From Acinetobacter sp. CFCC 10889 (GTDB taxonomy: Bacteria; Pseudomonadota; Gammaproteobacteria; Pseudomonadales; Moraxellaceae), in the NCBI RefSeq assembly GCF_003268395.1, contig NZ_LQXQ01000001.1:1-64000 (forward strand): DNA of 64,000 nt, written 5' to 3'. A program made the translations under genes and the position numbers. The notes under the pieces are model-generated. The model saw only the letters and a program-made list of their open reading frames with translations, did not search any database and was not told the DNA's origin. How positions within the stretch are numbered: the first letter of the stretch is position 1; the number at the start of each line of letters is the position of its first letter. Positions 41,997 through 50,357 of the stretch are shown piece by piece.

Positions 41997-43438
41997 TTGC
42001 TTTCACCTATGCTTGTTTTAAGCACTTTAATATTGGTTGAAATACTTGCTTCTGTCATAAAAAGCCACTGATTAGGCTTAATAGGATTTTTTTCTGTATC
42101 TTCAACAAATAATTTAAAATCACTGGTGCGGTCTTGGAAAGCTGCAATATTTTTTTCAAGCAATCGGGTAATTTCTTTTGAGTTAAAACCATTACTTAAA
42201 AAATAACTGGCGGCAATTTTTCCTTTGCCGTAATAACCCAATAATAATGTTTTTATTTGCTCTTTCACTGTTTCAGCATCATGCACAGCGGCAATGGTCG
42301 CATCAATACGAATAGAAAAAGCCCGTTCTTGTGGTTCTATAAGTACAGTATTGTTGAGATAAAAGTTATCCACCTTTTCAACATAATGTGAAATTTCCTG
42401 ACCTAAAGCAGCTTTTTCATTATCATTTTTAGCGACAAATGACACAAACATTTTATTTATACTGCGATAATTTCCGCCGTAATAAATTTCGTTGACTGCT
42501 TCATTCCAGACAGAAACAAAAAAAGTACGAGCCATAAAGGTTTTTCGCACTAAAAAATCATGATTACCTAGAAATACGGCGTTTTCATCATAAGTAGGGT
42601 ATGAAGATAACAAGCGTAATTCATCAATAGATAAAGGATCTGCTCCCAGTCGAACCAATGCACCTTCTTTAAAGCGTACAACTAACTTTTGTTCAAATCC
42701 GTTGCGTACATCTTGTAATGATGCTTCACGTAAACTGGATGGATCAAAGTAACCGTAACTTTCTAACAACTGAATCGTTAAAATTGTATTGTTTTTCAGT
42801 GTTTGACCAAAACGATTACTATCACCAAAACCTAATATTAATTCACGCAATGAGTTAGTATTGATTGTGATAGCTCGTTCATCAGCTAAAGTATTCATCC
42901 AACGTGTGACGAACTTATAGTCGTTATCATCCTGATCTTTCACAGACAATGACACCAAAGCAAGATCCGTTGATAAAGGCAATGTATAGTTATGAAAAGG
43001 TTCTGACAAAACAGGCTGATAGTTAATTTCACGAATTTCTGATTGTTCTGCTAAAACTTCAACCATTTGCCCTGCTGCAACATTGGCTGTTTGCAGTAAT
43101 CGCCAAGCCCTGCCGTAACCATCTTCAATCATACGACCAGACAATAAACTTACTGTGTTTTTACCATTATTAATGACTTCGATGGTGTGCTGACATGCAG
43201 TAGCAATTGGCAAGATCCCTTTATTTGCCGCATCCGCTAAGATGGTTGCTTCACGGGACTTTGTAAATGGTTCTAACTCTGAAATTGATACATCACGGCT
43301 TAATTCAGCAACAAAGTGCTGCATACTTGCCAACGGCGCAACAATCGTTGGATCACCCGCTTGATAACGTGCGGCAACTTCGGGATAGTCTTGTAAAACT
43401 CGTAACGTAATTTCTCTAATTTTATTGAGCGTTGGCAT
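41981..43438 (-). CDS. Baseplate J-like protein (P1 BplA-type)
   Basis: A 485-aa protein from the ATG at 43438, which overlaps the gp25-like gene by 17 nt; the longer frame to 43462 is unlikely. 'NKIREITLRVLQDYPEVAARYQAGDPTIVAPLASMQHFVAELSRDVSISELEPF' begins it, and a long beta-rich middle ends with 'DTEKNPIKPNQWLFMTEASISTNIK'. The size and order (gp25-J-I) are those of a gpJ baseplate wedge; P1 BplA is about this length. Structural role in the baseplate. Confidence 0.65.
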   Translation of the reverse strand: MPTLNKIREITLRVLQDYPEVAARYQAGDPTIVAPLASMQHFVAELSRDVSISELEPFTKSREATILADAANKGILPIATACQHTIEVINNGKNTVSLLSGRMIEDGYGRAWRLLQTANVAAGQMVEVLAEQSEIREINYQPVLSEPFHNYTLPLSTDLALVSLSVKDQDDNDYKFVTRWMNTLADERAITINTNSLRELILGFGDSNRFGQTLKNNTILTIQLLESYGYFDPSSLREASLQDVRNGFEQKLVVRFKEGALVRLGADPLSIDELRLLSSYPTYDENAVFLGNHDFLVRKTFMARTFFVSVWNEAVNEIYYGGNYRSINKMFVSFVAKNDNEKAALGQEISHYVEKVDNFYLNNTVLIEPQERAFSIRIDATIAAVHDAETVKEQIKTLLLGYYGKGKIAASYFLSNGFNSKEITRLLEKNIAAFQDRTSDFKLFVEDTEKNPIKPNQWLFMTEASISTNIKVLKTSIGESKWSVI

Positions 43439-43760
43439 AGAAAGTATCCCCTGTTTGCTCATCAGTATTTCTATTCTGCAACGGAATTAAGATCTGACCG
43501 ATTTGTATATAAAAAACCTTTTTATCGAATCCTTGATCTTCATTCATCACCATTAGTTCATCATCATTTAAACCACGTAAAAGCGGTATATCTTCTTTTA
43601 TCCACTTTAAAATTAGATCTGCACTGTCAACACTCATCGGTTTTAATAAGATTTCAAACAAATTTCGTCCATAATCCACACCGATGTACCCGTTTGGCGG
43701 CGTATTCAACCAATGTTCGATCATTTTCTTGATGTGTGAAGGCTCAAGTGTGTAATTCAT
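43422..43760 (-). CDS. gp25/W-like baseplate wedge protein
   Basis: A 112-aa protein. 'GYIGVDYGRNLFEILLKPMS' is the gp25 signature region (a Gly-x-Gly-Asn/Asp-x-x-x-x-L/I-x-x-P pattern), followed by 'IKEDIPLLRGLNDDELMV'. The protein is the small wedge lysozyme-like subunit that docks the J protein. It directly precedes the J-like gene. Confidence 0.7.
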   Translation of the reverse strand: MNYTLEPSHIKKMIEHWLNTPPNGYIGVDYGRNLFEILLKPMSVDSADLILKWIKEDIPLLRGLNDDELMVMNEDQGFDKKVFYIQIGQILIPLQNRNTDEQTGDTFYANAQ

Positions 43761-44119
43761 TGAATCTCCCTCATTCGACTAGAAAAATACTGCGCCGTAA
43801 CATAGGTAAATTGTTGCCAAAGCATGTATATACACAGCAAAGAAAAACCAATCTGAATATCAATGGTCCAGATATTGATTTGATAAAGAATTACAGCGAT
43901 GCAATACAGCAAATAAGCAACCACCACGATATTTTTAATTACTCGAATGGCCAACTGCTTTACTCTGCCTGAAATTAAAGTTTCAACCAAAGAACGATCA
44001 TTACAAATAGCCTTAAATTGCTGTAATAGCCCGCTTTTATGTAAGTGGTACTGTTGCCATGCGAAAATCAAAATACCAACTACAACAACGATACAGTAGA
44101 GAATAAGCTGCTTATCCAT
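43757..44119 (-). CDS. Membrane protein in the baseplate operon
   Basis: A 120-aa protein with three hydrophobic spans: 'ILYCIVVVVGILIFAW' at the start and two in the middle ('IVVVAYLLYCIAVILY', 'IGFSLLCIYMLW'). It starts in an ATGGATAA overlap with the preceding gene. A membrane protein inside a virion operon is unusual; a role in lysis or exclusion is possible, function unknown. Confidence 0.55.
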   Translation of the reverse strand: MDKQLILYCIVVVVGILIFAWQQYHLHKSGLLQQFKAICNDRSLVETLISGRVKQLAIRVIKNIVVVAYLLYCIAVILYQINIWTIDIQIGFSLLCIYMLWQQFTYVTAQYFSSRMREIQ

Positions 44120-44642
44120 TGCTAGTCCCCACTAAGTCGGCATACTCTTTTTGTTTTAAAGCAAGTTGAGCGTGTTTTTCAGCGATTAATGTGTCTAATT
44201 CTGTGGATTCTGCGTTTAATTGCTCCATTTGCTTTGCTTTGCTTGGTGTGCGTTTGCTTGGATCATAAGGAATTACGACACGCTGCTTAGTACGTGCTAT
44301 ATCAAACTTGGATTGATTGCCTTTTAATTTTAAAGCCAATTCTTCGACACCCGATTTAAATGTCGGCATGTCGTCATAGTCCATCGCTTTAGAAATAGGA
44401 ATGTTCTTTTTATTCAGTAATGTTTTGATCACATCACCATCGGTACGGAAAGTAAGCGTGAGCGATTGCCCGTTTTCCATATTGAAAATAACGTCTTTGA
44501 CAGCTACACCCGCCGTCTTTTTCATTTTTTCAACCATCATGAAAGCAACACGCTGTAAAGTCGCTTTCTCTAAAATGTCTTTAATCTCTGTAACCAATTC
44601 ATGCTTATCTGACAAATCAGATAATAGGAACTTCTTAGCCAT
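44112..44642 (-). CDS. Hypothetical late protein with C-terminal coiled coil
   Basis: About 176 aa from the ATG at 44642 ('MAKKFLLSDL'). This start is preferred over 44672 because it puts the late motif at the standard 63-nt distance and lets the leader form a GCACA / TGTGC hairpin. The C-terminal 45 residues are heptad-like ('KAKQMEQLNAESTELDTLIAEKHAQLALKQ'). First gene of the baseplate operon. Function unknown; possibly an assembly protein. Confidence 0.5.
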   Translation of the reverse strand: MAKKFLLSDLSDKHELVTEIKDILEKATLQRVAFMMVEKMKKTAGVAVKDVIFNMENGQSLTLTFRTDGDVIKTLLNKKNIPISKAMDYDDMPTFKSGVEELALKLKGNQSKFDIARTKQRVVIPYDPSKRTPSKAKQMEQLNAESTELDTLIAEKHAQLALKQKEYADLVGTSNG

Positions 44643-44712
44643 TGCCGCACACTCATAAATTTTATAATTCATTGTGCTTTGGCTTGTTAGGGCGTGTTTT
44701 TGGGTATTCCTA
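44643..44712 (-). promoter_or_regulatory. Late leader element for the 44112-44642 operon
   Basis: TAGGAATA at 44705-44712, 63 nt before the ATG at 44642, then CCCAAAAACACGC. Short hairpin GCACA / TGTGC (44647-44651 and 44673-44677). Confidence 0.65.
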
Positions 44713-44752
44713 AATTTTTAGATCATACAAACTAGACGATTTAAACTTTATA

Positions 44753-44828
44753 ATCATATAATCATATAATCATATAATCATATAATCATATAATCATATA
44801 ATCATATATGTGATTATATGATTATATG
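44753..44828. repeat. 8-bp repeat array G (ATCATATA, 7 units plus inverted units)
   Basis: Seven perfect units (44753-44808), TATGTG, then two units in opposite orientation. Lies between hicB and the late element of the baseplate operon, close in form to array C. Confidence 0.9.
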
Positions 44829-44832
44829 ACAC

Positions 44833-44866
44833 AAAAAAAAGCCTATATTATTAAATACAGGCTTTG
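44833..44866 (-). terminator. Terminator after hicB
   Basis: AGCCTGTATTTAATAATATAGGCT-type hairpin (with a mismatch) followed by a T8 run on the minus strand. Confidence 0.6.
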
Positions 44867-44881
44867 TGATGGATTCAAAGA

Positions 44882-45286
44882 TTAAGCACGTAAAAGCTTT
44901 TCAGCACCCGCCGCTAAAAAAGCTGAGCGACTTTTATAAATACGACCTTTTCCTACTTGGTCATCAATCAAGTGAATTAAACGACTTGGTAGAGTTACAT
45001 TTACTTTTTCAGATTTTCCTAAATATCGACTTATATCAATATCAATTACAGCCCAGATATAACCTTGATATTCATCATTATTTAGAAAAGCACTTACTTC
45101 AGATGCTAAAGGAATTTCCTCTTTATCTTCAGCTAGAATTTCTAAGTGACTTGCAATAGCTTCTTTTGCATTGCTTAATGCTTCCTCAAATGTATCACCC
45201 GCTGAAAAGCACCCTTTAATATTTGGAACGATGACACCATAAGCTTTTGTGTCATCCCCTTTTTCTACAGCAATTGGATATAACAT
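44882..45286 (-). CDS. hicB: HicB-family antitoxin
   Basis: A 134-aa protein. The N-terminal half has the partial RNase H-like fold of HicB ('YGVIVPNIKGCFSAGDTFEEALSNAKEAIASHLE', the classic P-D-x-P-G-C-x-S/T-x-G-D-T pattern). The C-terminal half is an RHH-type DNA-binding domain ('NVTLPSRLIHLIDDQVGKGRIYKSRSAFLAAGAEKLL'). It follows hicA, neutralises it and represses the operon. The TAGGAATA before its ATG is a ribosome site, not a late element. Confidence 0.9.
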   Translation of the reverse strand: MLYPIAVEKGDDTKAYGVIVPNIKGCFSAGDTFEEALSNAKEAIASHLEILAEDKEEIPLASEVSAFLNNDEYQGYIWAVIDIDISRYLGKSEKVNVTLPSRLIHLIDDQVGKGRIYKSRSAFLAAGAEKLLRA

Positions 45287-45355
45287 AGCGAATATTCCTA
45301 TTAAAAATACAAATTTTTAGATGCAGAGTTTTTAGTCTTAATGGGATGAAGCGGG

Positions 45356-45538
45356 TCATCTAAGACCCGCTTGCTTCAAAATACTATTTACTGTGCCAAT
45401 TGGTAAATCTTTTTTAGGATGAGGGACTGTAACCAACCCTGTTTTTACTTCATGTCTAAAATGATGATGACTACCAGTAACCCTAGTTTCATACCAACCG
45501 TCTTTTAATAATATCTTGATGAGATCAAGACTTTTCAC
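45356..45538 (-). CDS. hicA: HicA-family mRNA interferase toxin
   Basis: A 60-aa protein. The double-stranded RNA-binding-like fold of HicA is seen, with 'GSHHHFRHE' holding the catalytic His and the end 'LPIGTVNSILKQAGL'. Together with hicB it forms an addiction module, which would help keep the plasmid form. First gene of its operon, downstream of the dual-operator promoter. Confidence 0.9.
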   Translation of the reverse strand: MKSLDLIKILLKDGWYETRVTGSHHHFRHEVKTGLVTVPHPKKDLPIGTVNSILKQAGLR

Positions 45539-45568
45539 TTCTACCCCTATCCAAACTAAGATAACTAA

Positions 45569-45614
45569 AGCATAACCCTAGAGTTATATTAAGTCAATAA
45601 CCCTAGAGTTATAT
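45569..45614 (-). promoter_or_regulatory. hicAB promoter with two identical operators
   Basis: Minus-strand promoter: TTGACT (45592-45597), 17 nt, TATGCT (45569-45574). Two identical 18-bp sites with the near-palindromic core AACCCTAGAGTT lie at 45572-45589 and 45597-45614, 25 nt apart, one covering the spacer/-10 and one directly upstream of the -35. This is consistent with autorepression by HicB. Confidence 0.75.
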
Positions 45615-45630
45615 TTTTATAAATTAATCA

Positions 45631-45660
45631 AAAAAAGCCCAATTAAGGGCTTTTTTAAAA
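45631..45660 (-). terminator. Terminator after 45691-46446
   Basis: AAGCCCAATTAAGGGCTT flanked by an A run and a T run. Confidence 0.8.
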
Positions 45661-45690
45661 CTTTAGGTATGTATAGGAATTAATTAAGAA

Positions 45691-46446
45691 TTAATATAAC
45701 CCTGCACGTTTACCTTTCGTCACTGAACGCATACGTTTTTTCAAAGCACTAGAACTATGTGCTTTGACACGGGCTTTAATCAACGCCTGTTTTTGTTTCG
45801 GTGACAAACGCACCTTGCCCCCAACACGGGTATTTTTAACCACGATTTTACCGTTACGTACCGCTTTCACAGCTTTGTAGATCACTTTGCCGAATTTACC
45901 GCTTTTAACAGTCGTTTTACCTACTGTTGCAGCATCATAAATTGAGCCATCGTCATCAATTTCACCGTTATCTGCACCGAATACAAATTCCTGCACAAAT
46001 TCGCTTAATTCATCTTCACCAGTCGGCACGGCGGATTCAACGATTTCAGCAATAGTTTCAATTGCCTGGTCTGCTTCCGCAACATCATCACCAAATGCAG
46101 CTTCAACCAAATCACTGCTTACTCCAAATGATGCAAATGCATCCTCAACGTTGGCAGAAATGATGCTATATGTCGGCTCATCAACTTCTATTTCTTCGCC
46201 GTCATCTTCACCACTAAAGCCCGCCATTAACGCCTCAAGGCGTGATGATGGCAATTCATCTTCATCTAAATCATTGCTTGTAATCGCATCAGATAAAGAT
46301 AAAACCACCATCAATGCAGCCAAACGTAATGCGCTGACATGGTGATTAAACTGGGCTAGATCCAAGCCATCACCATCTGCAATTTTATTTGCCGCTTCAC
46401 CCGCTGCACTATCAAGCAACATCGGATTTAAAGAACTAAATAACAT
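45691..46446 (-). CDS. Acid/base bipartite late protein
   Basis: A 251-aa protein. The N-terminal 165 residues are acidic (pI low, with long D/E runs), and the last about 75 are strongly basic ('VRNGKIVVKNTRVGGKVRLSPKQKQALIKARVKAHSS ... KKRMRSVTKGKRAGLY'). Such proteins can bind DNA in the capsid or act as a scaffold tail. It follows the sheath-like gene in the same operon. No family recognised. Confidence 0.5.
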   Translation of the reverse strand: MLFSSLNPMLLDSAAGEAANKIADGDGLDLAQFNHHVSALRLAALMVVLSLSDAITSNDLDEDELPSSRLEALMAGFSGEDDGEEIEVDEPTYSIISANVEDAFASFGVSSDLVEAAFGDDVAEADQAIETIAEIVESAVPTGEDELSEFVQEFVFGADNGEIDDDGSIYDAATVGKTTVKSGKFGKVIYKAVKAVRNGKIVVKNTRVGGKVRLSPKQKQALIKARVKAHSSSALKKRMRSVTKGKRAGLY

Positions 46447-46448
46447 GA

Positions 46449-47738
46449 TTATTTCTCAACTGCAAAGTCATTGTAAGCCGCACGGGTAGCACCTTGCGGA
46501 CGGCAACCTAATTTAACGTCTACCGCATCAAATGGGCGGTCTTGACGCGGGGTAATACGAAAATCATAAAACCCGTTTAATTTCTCTGAATGGACTAGCA
46601 ATGGACGAGCATTTGTGCAACACAAATCCAGAAATTTCACACATTCTTTGGTCGCATCTTCGATATATGTCGTCATGCCTTTTAACAAATGACGCATAGT
46701 AATTGCGTTAATTGTGTTTGCAATAAACATCGAAATATCACTGGCATTGATCAACTTAAGCAATGATGTATTGTCACTATTTCCCGTTAATACATCACCC
46801 AAAATAAAGCGTTCACCCGCACGAAAATTAATAACTTGCATCACGTTAATACGTGAATTTGCCAAGCGTTTACGTGTTGGATCATCCAAATCAATGTCTG
46901 GCCGTTGATCTAATCCACGATAGCTGAAAGGATAGTCATAACCCGCAACTGGATTGTGATAAGCAGGGATTCCATTGCCATCTTTATTCGCATCACGCAA
47001 CGTATGCCACGCCATTAACGTGCCACCGATCAAACGCCCAAATTTACGACCTTTTAACGACTGTGCATTAATTGGGCGTGCAACATTTGGTGACCAAAGA
47101 AAACCGACACGATCATCATCTGGCATTAAATCATTCGCTGTTTGAATTGCTTGATCCACTGTAAGCATTGGATCTAATTCAACAAATAAACGAATATTTA
47201 ACGTATCAGCAACACGCAATAACTGTGTAAATGTAGTGACATTATTATTAAAGCGCATATATAAACGTGTTGGCTTGTTACGACCACGCGTTAATATTTT
47301 AGCCAATTGATCCACATTTGACGGCGGCGCTTCTGATTGCCACATTAGTTTTACTTTTTTGCGACCCAAAGAATTAAGCTCATTAAATGCATCACTTAAA
47401 ACAACTGCACTTGCAAAACTAGGACTTGTTTTAACTTCAAAGTCTTTAAATTCTTCAGTAGCATCAACAATACTCATCAAGCTATTAGTTTGATTAATAT
47501 CAGGATTCAATGAACCAATAAAATTATAAATTACATCATTGGTTTGTTGATCAATAAAACCAATTTCAAGCTTCACAGTATCAGAATCAACATCTGTATC
47601 TGTTTGCTTAAAATTCAAATGTAATTCAACCCCATCACCTAGAAAGCTATACGGCTCTAGGTTTACCCATAGTGGCGGTGTTCCCACCAAGTCGGCTGCT
47701 AAATTTAGAGAGCCGTCTGTATCCATGACTAAAAACAT
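46449..47738 (-). CDS. Contractile tail sheath-like protein
   Basis: A 429-aa protein. 'LANSRINVMQVINFRAGERFILGDVLTGN' and 'FDVKLGCRPQGATRAAYNDFAVEK'-type C-terminus resemble the conserved C-terminal core of contractile sheath subunits, which end in a strand that inserts into the next subunit. It lies between capsid and baseplate genes, as expected. No clear match of the N-terminal half. Confidence rests on position and C-terminus. Confidence 0.5.
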   Translation of the reverse strand: MFLVMDTDGSLNLAADLVGTPPLWVNLEPYSFLGDGVELHLNFKQTDTDVDSDTVKLEIGFIDQQTNDVIYNFIGSLNPDINQTNSLMSIVDATEEFKDFEVKTSPSFASAVVLSDAFNELNSLGRKKVKLMWQSEAPPSNVDQLAKILTRGRNKPTRLYMRFNNNVTTFTQLLRVADTLNIRLFVELDPMLTVDQAIQTANDLMPDDDRVGFLWSPNVARPINAQSLKGRKFGRLIGGTLMAWHTLRDANKDGNGIPAYHNPVAGYDYPFSYRGLDQRPDIDLDDPTRKRLANSRINVMQVINFRAGERFILGDVLTGNSDNTSLLKLINASDISMFIANTINAITMRHLLKGMTTYIEDATKECVKFLDLCCTNARPLLVHSEKLNGFYDFRITPRQDRPFDAVDVKLGCRPQGATRAAYNDFAVEK

Positions 47739-47741
47739 ATA

Positions 47742-48422
47742 TTAGCCCTCAAAAATGAAGCGTTTATAACCCGCTAATGCGTTGATTTGAGCAAAGTTAC
47801 CCATTGCCAAATGTTTGTCATGCATTGATCCATAACGCAAAATAACGGTTTCACCGCGTGGGATGATTTTACGTGTGACCATACATGATGTTTCTGAACC
47901 ATGATTGGTGATTTCAAGATCCAATGGATCTAAAACCACTTCCGCTTTAGGTTCTTCTTGCTTAGGATCTGAATCAGCTTGCTTAGAATCATTGTTTTGC
48001 TCTGATTCAATAGGCTTTTCAGGTGTTAAGTCACCTTGCTTGGGCTGTGATTCTTCTTGCTTAGGATCTGAATCACCCGCTGTTACGCCGCCAACTGGGT
48101 TAATTGCTTGAGTTGTCGCCAAAGGTTGATCCGCTTCAGGCTTTGGAACTTGCTTCGCTGTGCTTTTAGCTGCTCGTTTTGGCTTTGGCTGTGATTCTTG
48201 CTCTGCTGCTGCCACATCATCAGATTTGGTGGACTGATCCAACTCTGGTGATACAGGTTTTTCATCCACTGGGGATAATGGATCTTCATTGCTTTTCGTG
48301 GCAGTGGAAAGATCGAGTGATTCACCAGTTTCATCATTTGCGTTGCCGCCATTGCCAAGCTGCTGCTGATCATCACCGCCCGCATCAATAATCGTTTCAT
48401 CTTCTTTACCTACTGTACTCAT
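47742..48422 (-). CDS. Low-complexity late protein with a folded C-terminal domain
   Basis: A 226-aa protein. About 150 residues are disordered, rich in D/E/S/P/Q/K with repeats such as 'DSDPKQEE'. The last about 65 ('DLEITNHGSETSCMVTRKIIPRGETVILRY ... NALAGYKRFIFEG') look like a small beta domain that may bind the head or tail. Placed after capsid and before sheath, so possibly a head-tail joining or tail-terminator-like protein. Confidence 0.45.
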   Translation of the reverse strand: MSTVGKEDETIIDAGGDDQQQLGNGGNANDETGESLDLSTATKSNEDPLSPVDEKPVSPELDQSTKSDDVAAAEQESQPKPKRAAKSTAKQVPKPEADQPLATTQAINPVGGVTAGDSDPKQEESQPKQGDLTPEKPIESEQNNDSKQADSDPKQEEPKAEVVLDPLDLEITNHGSETSCMVTRKIIPRGETVILRYGSMHDKHLAMGNFAQINALAGYKRFIFEG

Positions 48423-48456
48423 GACATTTTCCTATTTTTTAATAAAAATCAGCATG

Positions 48457-48499
48457 TAGGGCGTTATTAAAACGCCCCACACAAGCCCATTAAGGGCTA
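48457..48499 (-). terminator. Terminator pair after the capsid gene
   Basis: GTAGGGCGTTATTAAAACGC-type hairpin at 48457-48480 and a second short AGCCCATTAAGGGCT at about 48485-48499, overlapping the capsid stop. Confidence 0.6.
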
Positions 48500-49575
48500 G
48501 GTGATACAGTTAGAGATTTAGGAAGATTCAACACTTTGAGCTTGAATACCTGGTCTGCATAACGACCAATGTCATTCATCTGTGCTGCAATTTTCGAGTA
48601 ATACGTTACGCCCTGTTTAAATTCCTCAGAACGAACATCACCCGTAATAACAGGTACGCACACATGACCGACAAATACTGATTTAGCAGCTTCAGTGTTA
48701 CGACCGATAATCAGCATTTCAGAAAACACGCTCTTTTTACCCGCAACATCGACTTCGCCTTCTTTGACGATATTGGTTGTCGTTGGCACGTAATAGTAGT
48801 TATCTGCACCTTTTGAACCGATACGGACAATTTCATTCGACATACCGAAAGACAGTGCTGACGGGATGAAATGCGTATCATCTGCCAATACAGTCATCAA
48901 TGTGCCTAATGCACCTGTAACGTAAATATTATGACCATTTGGACGATGACCTGTACGCTCAACCATACGGCGTTTACCATCTTCAATAGCAGGGAAAATT
49001 TCCGCACCAATGTCCGATGTTTTATTGAATGCCGCTGTCATGTCACTACCGCGCGTTAAATCAACTTCACGGCTCAAGCCTAAGCCATCTGCACGTTCTG
49101 CTGCTTCAGTCAACAAGCGGGTATTTTGTTCAAGCATCAATTTTGCAATCACGATGGCTACGAATGCAGAACGCATGTCTACACCAAGCTCGTTTTGCAT
49201 TTGCATCAATGCATCAATGGTCGCCGTGTAAATCGCGCGGATACCGTATGCGTGTACTGCTGCATAATCCAAATCAACATCGGTATTTGGTGCAATCAGA
49301 ATGGTTTTACCCGCATTGTCTACACGCTCATAATCTGCTGCGGTCAATACATGGACTTTTGCTTCAGGCGGTAATGCTTTATCGAATACTAAAGTGATGG
49401 TATCGGTATTTGCATCATGCGTACCTGACACTAATTTGAATTTGTCCGCACCAATGACAACTTCAACATTTTCAAGTGGTTCAAACTTAGAACCCGCTGC
49501 ATTTTTCTTGCCTGTATAGAACTCATCCTTACCGACTAAAATCCCGTTTAAATACGCACGGTTTGCACCGACCAC
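48490..49575 (-). CDS. Major capsid protein, C-terminal part (frameshifted)
   Basis: A 361-aa frame whose listed start is a GTG without a ribosome site. The in-frame sequence runs back to 'NQRTSGNERLPIVVGANRAYLNGILVG' and continues the frame of 49548-50357 if one A is added to GAAACC (plus-strand 49610-49612). The combined product would be about 635 aa. 'VAIVIAKLMLEQNTRLLTEAAERADG', 'VTGALGTLMTVLADDTHFIPSALSFGM' and 'SEMLIIGRNTEAAKSVFVGHVCVPVI' read like the HK97-fold P-domain/A-domain end of large capsid proteins such as P1 gp23. The head lattice protein. Confidence 0.6.
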   Translation of the reverse strand: MVGANRAYLNGILVGKDEFYTGKKNAAGSKFEPLENVEVVIGADKFKLVSGTHDANTDTITLVFDKALPPEAKVHVLTAADYERVDNAGKTILIAPNTDVDLDYAAVHAYGIRAIYTATIDALMQMQNELGVDMRSAFVAIVIAKLMLEQNTRLLTEAAERADGLGLSREVDLTRGSDMTAAFNKTSDIGAEIFPAIEDGKRRMVERTGHRPNGHNIYVTGALGTLMTVLADDTHFIPSALSFGMSNEIVRIGSKGADNYYYVPTTTNIVKEGEVDVAGKKSVFSEMLIIGRNTEAAKSVFVGHVCVPVITGDVRSEEFKQGVTYYSKIAAQMNDIGRYADQVFKLKVLNLPKSLTVSPSP

Positions 49576-50357
49576 GATTGGTAAACGCTCATTGCCACTG
49601 GTGCGTTGGTTTCATCACGCTGACGCTTGGTTGTCACTGTATAAGTGATATTGTTAGCAGTCGTTAAAGCGAATTTATGAATTGAATCAAAATACTGACT
49701 AGCAGCTTTAATACCGTCTAAAAACTCGCCTTTTTTCGTTGAACCATAGTCACGACCCGCAATATGACGAACATAAAGCAAAGGTAATGATGCTGTACCT
49801 TTCGGGTTTGGTAAATAAGCAGTCAACGGCGATGCATTGGCAATCAGCATGGTAATTGTGACCATTGCTAAAGCGGGTACATCTGCAATATGGGTAGAGG
49901 ACTGTGATGTTACGCTGTCATAGAATGATTGTGTTTCTGTATTTGGCTTGCGTGCTGTTGCACTATCAAACAAGCCCATCGTTTTATCTGGCGTTAAATC
50001 ACAGTAAATCGTTTTTGCTGCTTCAAGTGCCGAACCAACAATACCTGTGCTTGGCATTGCACCATGGCGTGATTGATATTCACGAATACCTGTTGAAATA
50101 CTATCTAAAAGCTGTTTTTTTGCTAATGGGCTTTCTTTAAATTGATCAATCAAGCTTGATAAAGCTTCAGGCACATAGAATGCGGGATCAATACCATTTT
50201 TCACCGCTTGAGCCACAACACTATCAAACAACTGTACTGCATCTGACGGCGTACCATCTTTATACTTCATTGCGTCAAGAAAGTTTTTGCCGACTAAAGC
50301 AATTCGAGAAAATGCCGCTGAAGCTTCTTTAATTTCACTCTCTGAAAAACGAGTCAT
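49548..50357 (-). CDS. Major capsid protein, N-terminal part (frameshifted)
   Basis: A 269-aa frame with a late leader element and good ribosome site (GGAGAA). The first 130 residues are helical (possibly a delta/scaffold-type domain), then 'VTITMLIANASPLTAYLPNPKGTASLPLLYVRHIAGRDYGSTKKGEFLDG' is like the entry strand region of HK97-fold capsids. It ends out of frame after 'TKRQRDETNAPVA' beside a short A run. See the C-terminal partner. Confidence 0.6.
   Translation of the reverse strand: MTRFSESEIKEASAAFSRIALVGKNFLDAMKYKDGTPSDAVQLFDSVVAQAVKNGIDPAFYVPEALSSLIDQFKESPLAKKQLLDSISTGIREYQSRHGAMPSTGIVGSALEAAKTIYCDLTPDKTMGLFDSATARKPNTETQSFYDSVTSQSSTHIADVPALAMVTITMLIANASPLTAYLPNPKGTASLPLLYVRHIAGRDYGSTKKGEFLDGIKAASQYFDSIHKFALTTANNITYTVTTKRQRDETNAPVAMSVYQSWSVQTVRI

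Noticed and set aside
45287-45300. TAGGAATA directly before hicB as another late element
   Set aside because: It lies about 8 nt from the ATG and acts as a ribosome site (AGGAA). The same holds for the runs before 13493 and 63375. True copies are 61-72 nt away and have a hairpin.
48423-48480. Late leader element for the 47742-48422 operon
   Set aside because: No AGGAATA box is found at 61-72 nt. Only a terminator of the upstream capsid gene and an AATAGGAAA ribosome-site-like run are present, so this operon may be transcribed by read-through.
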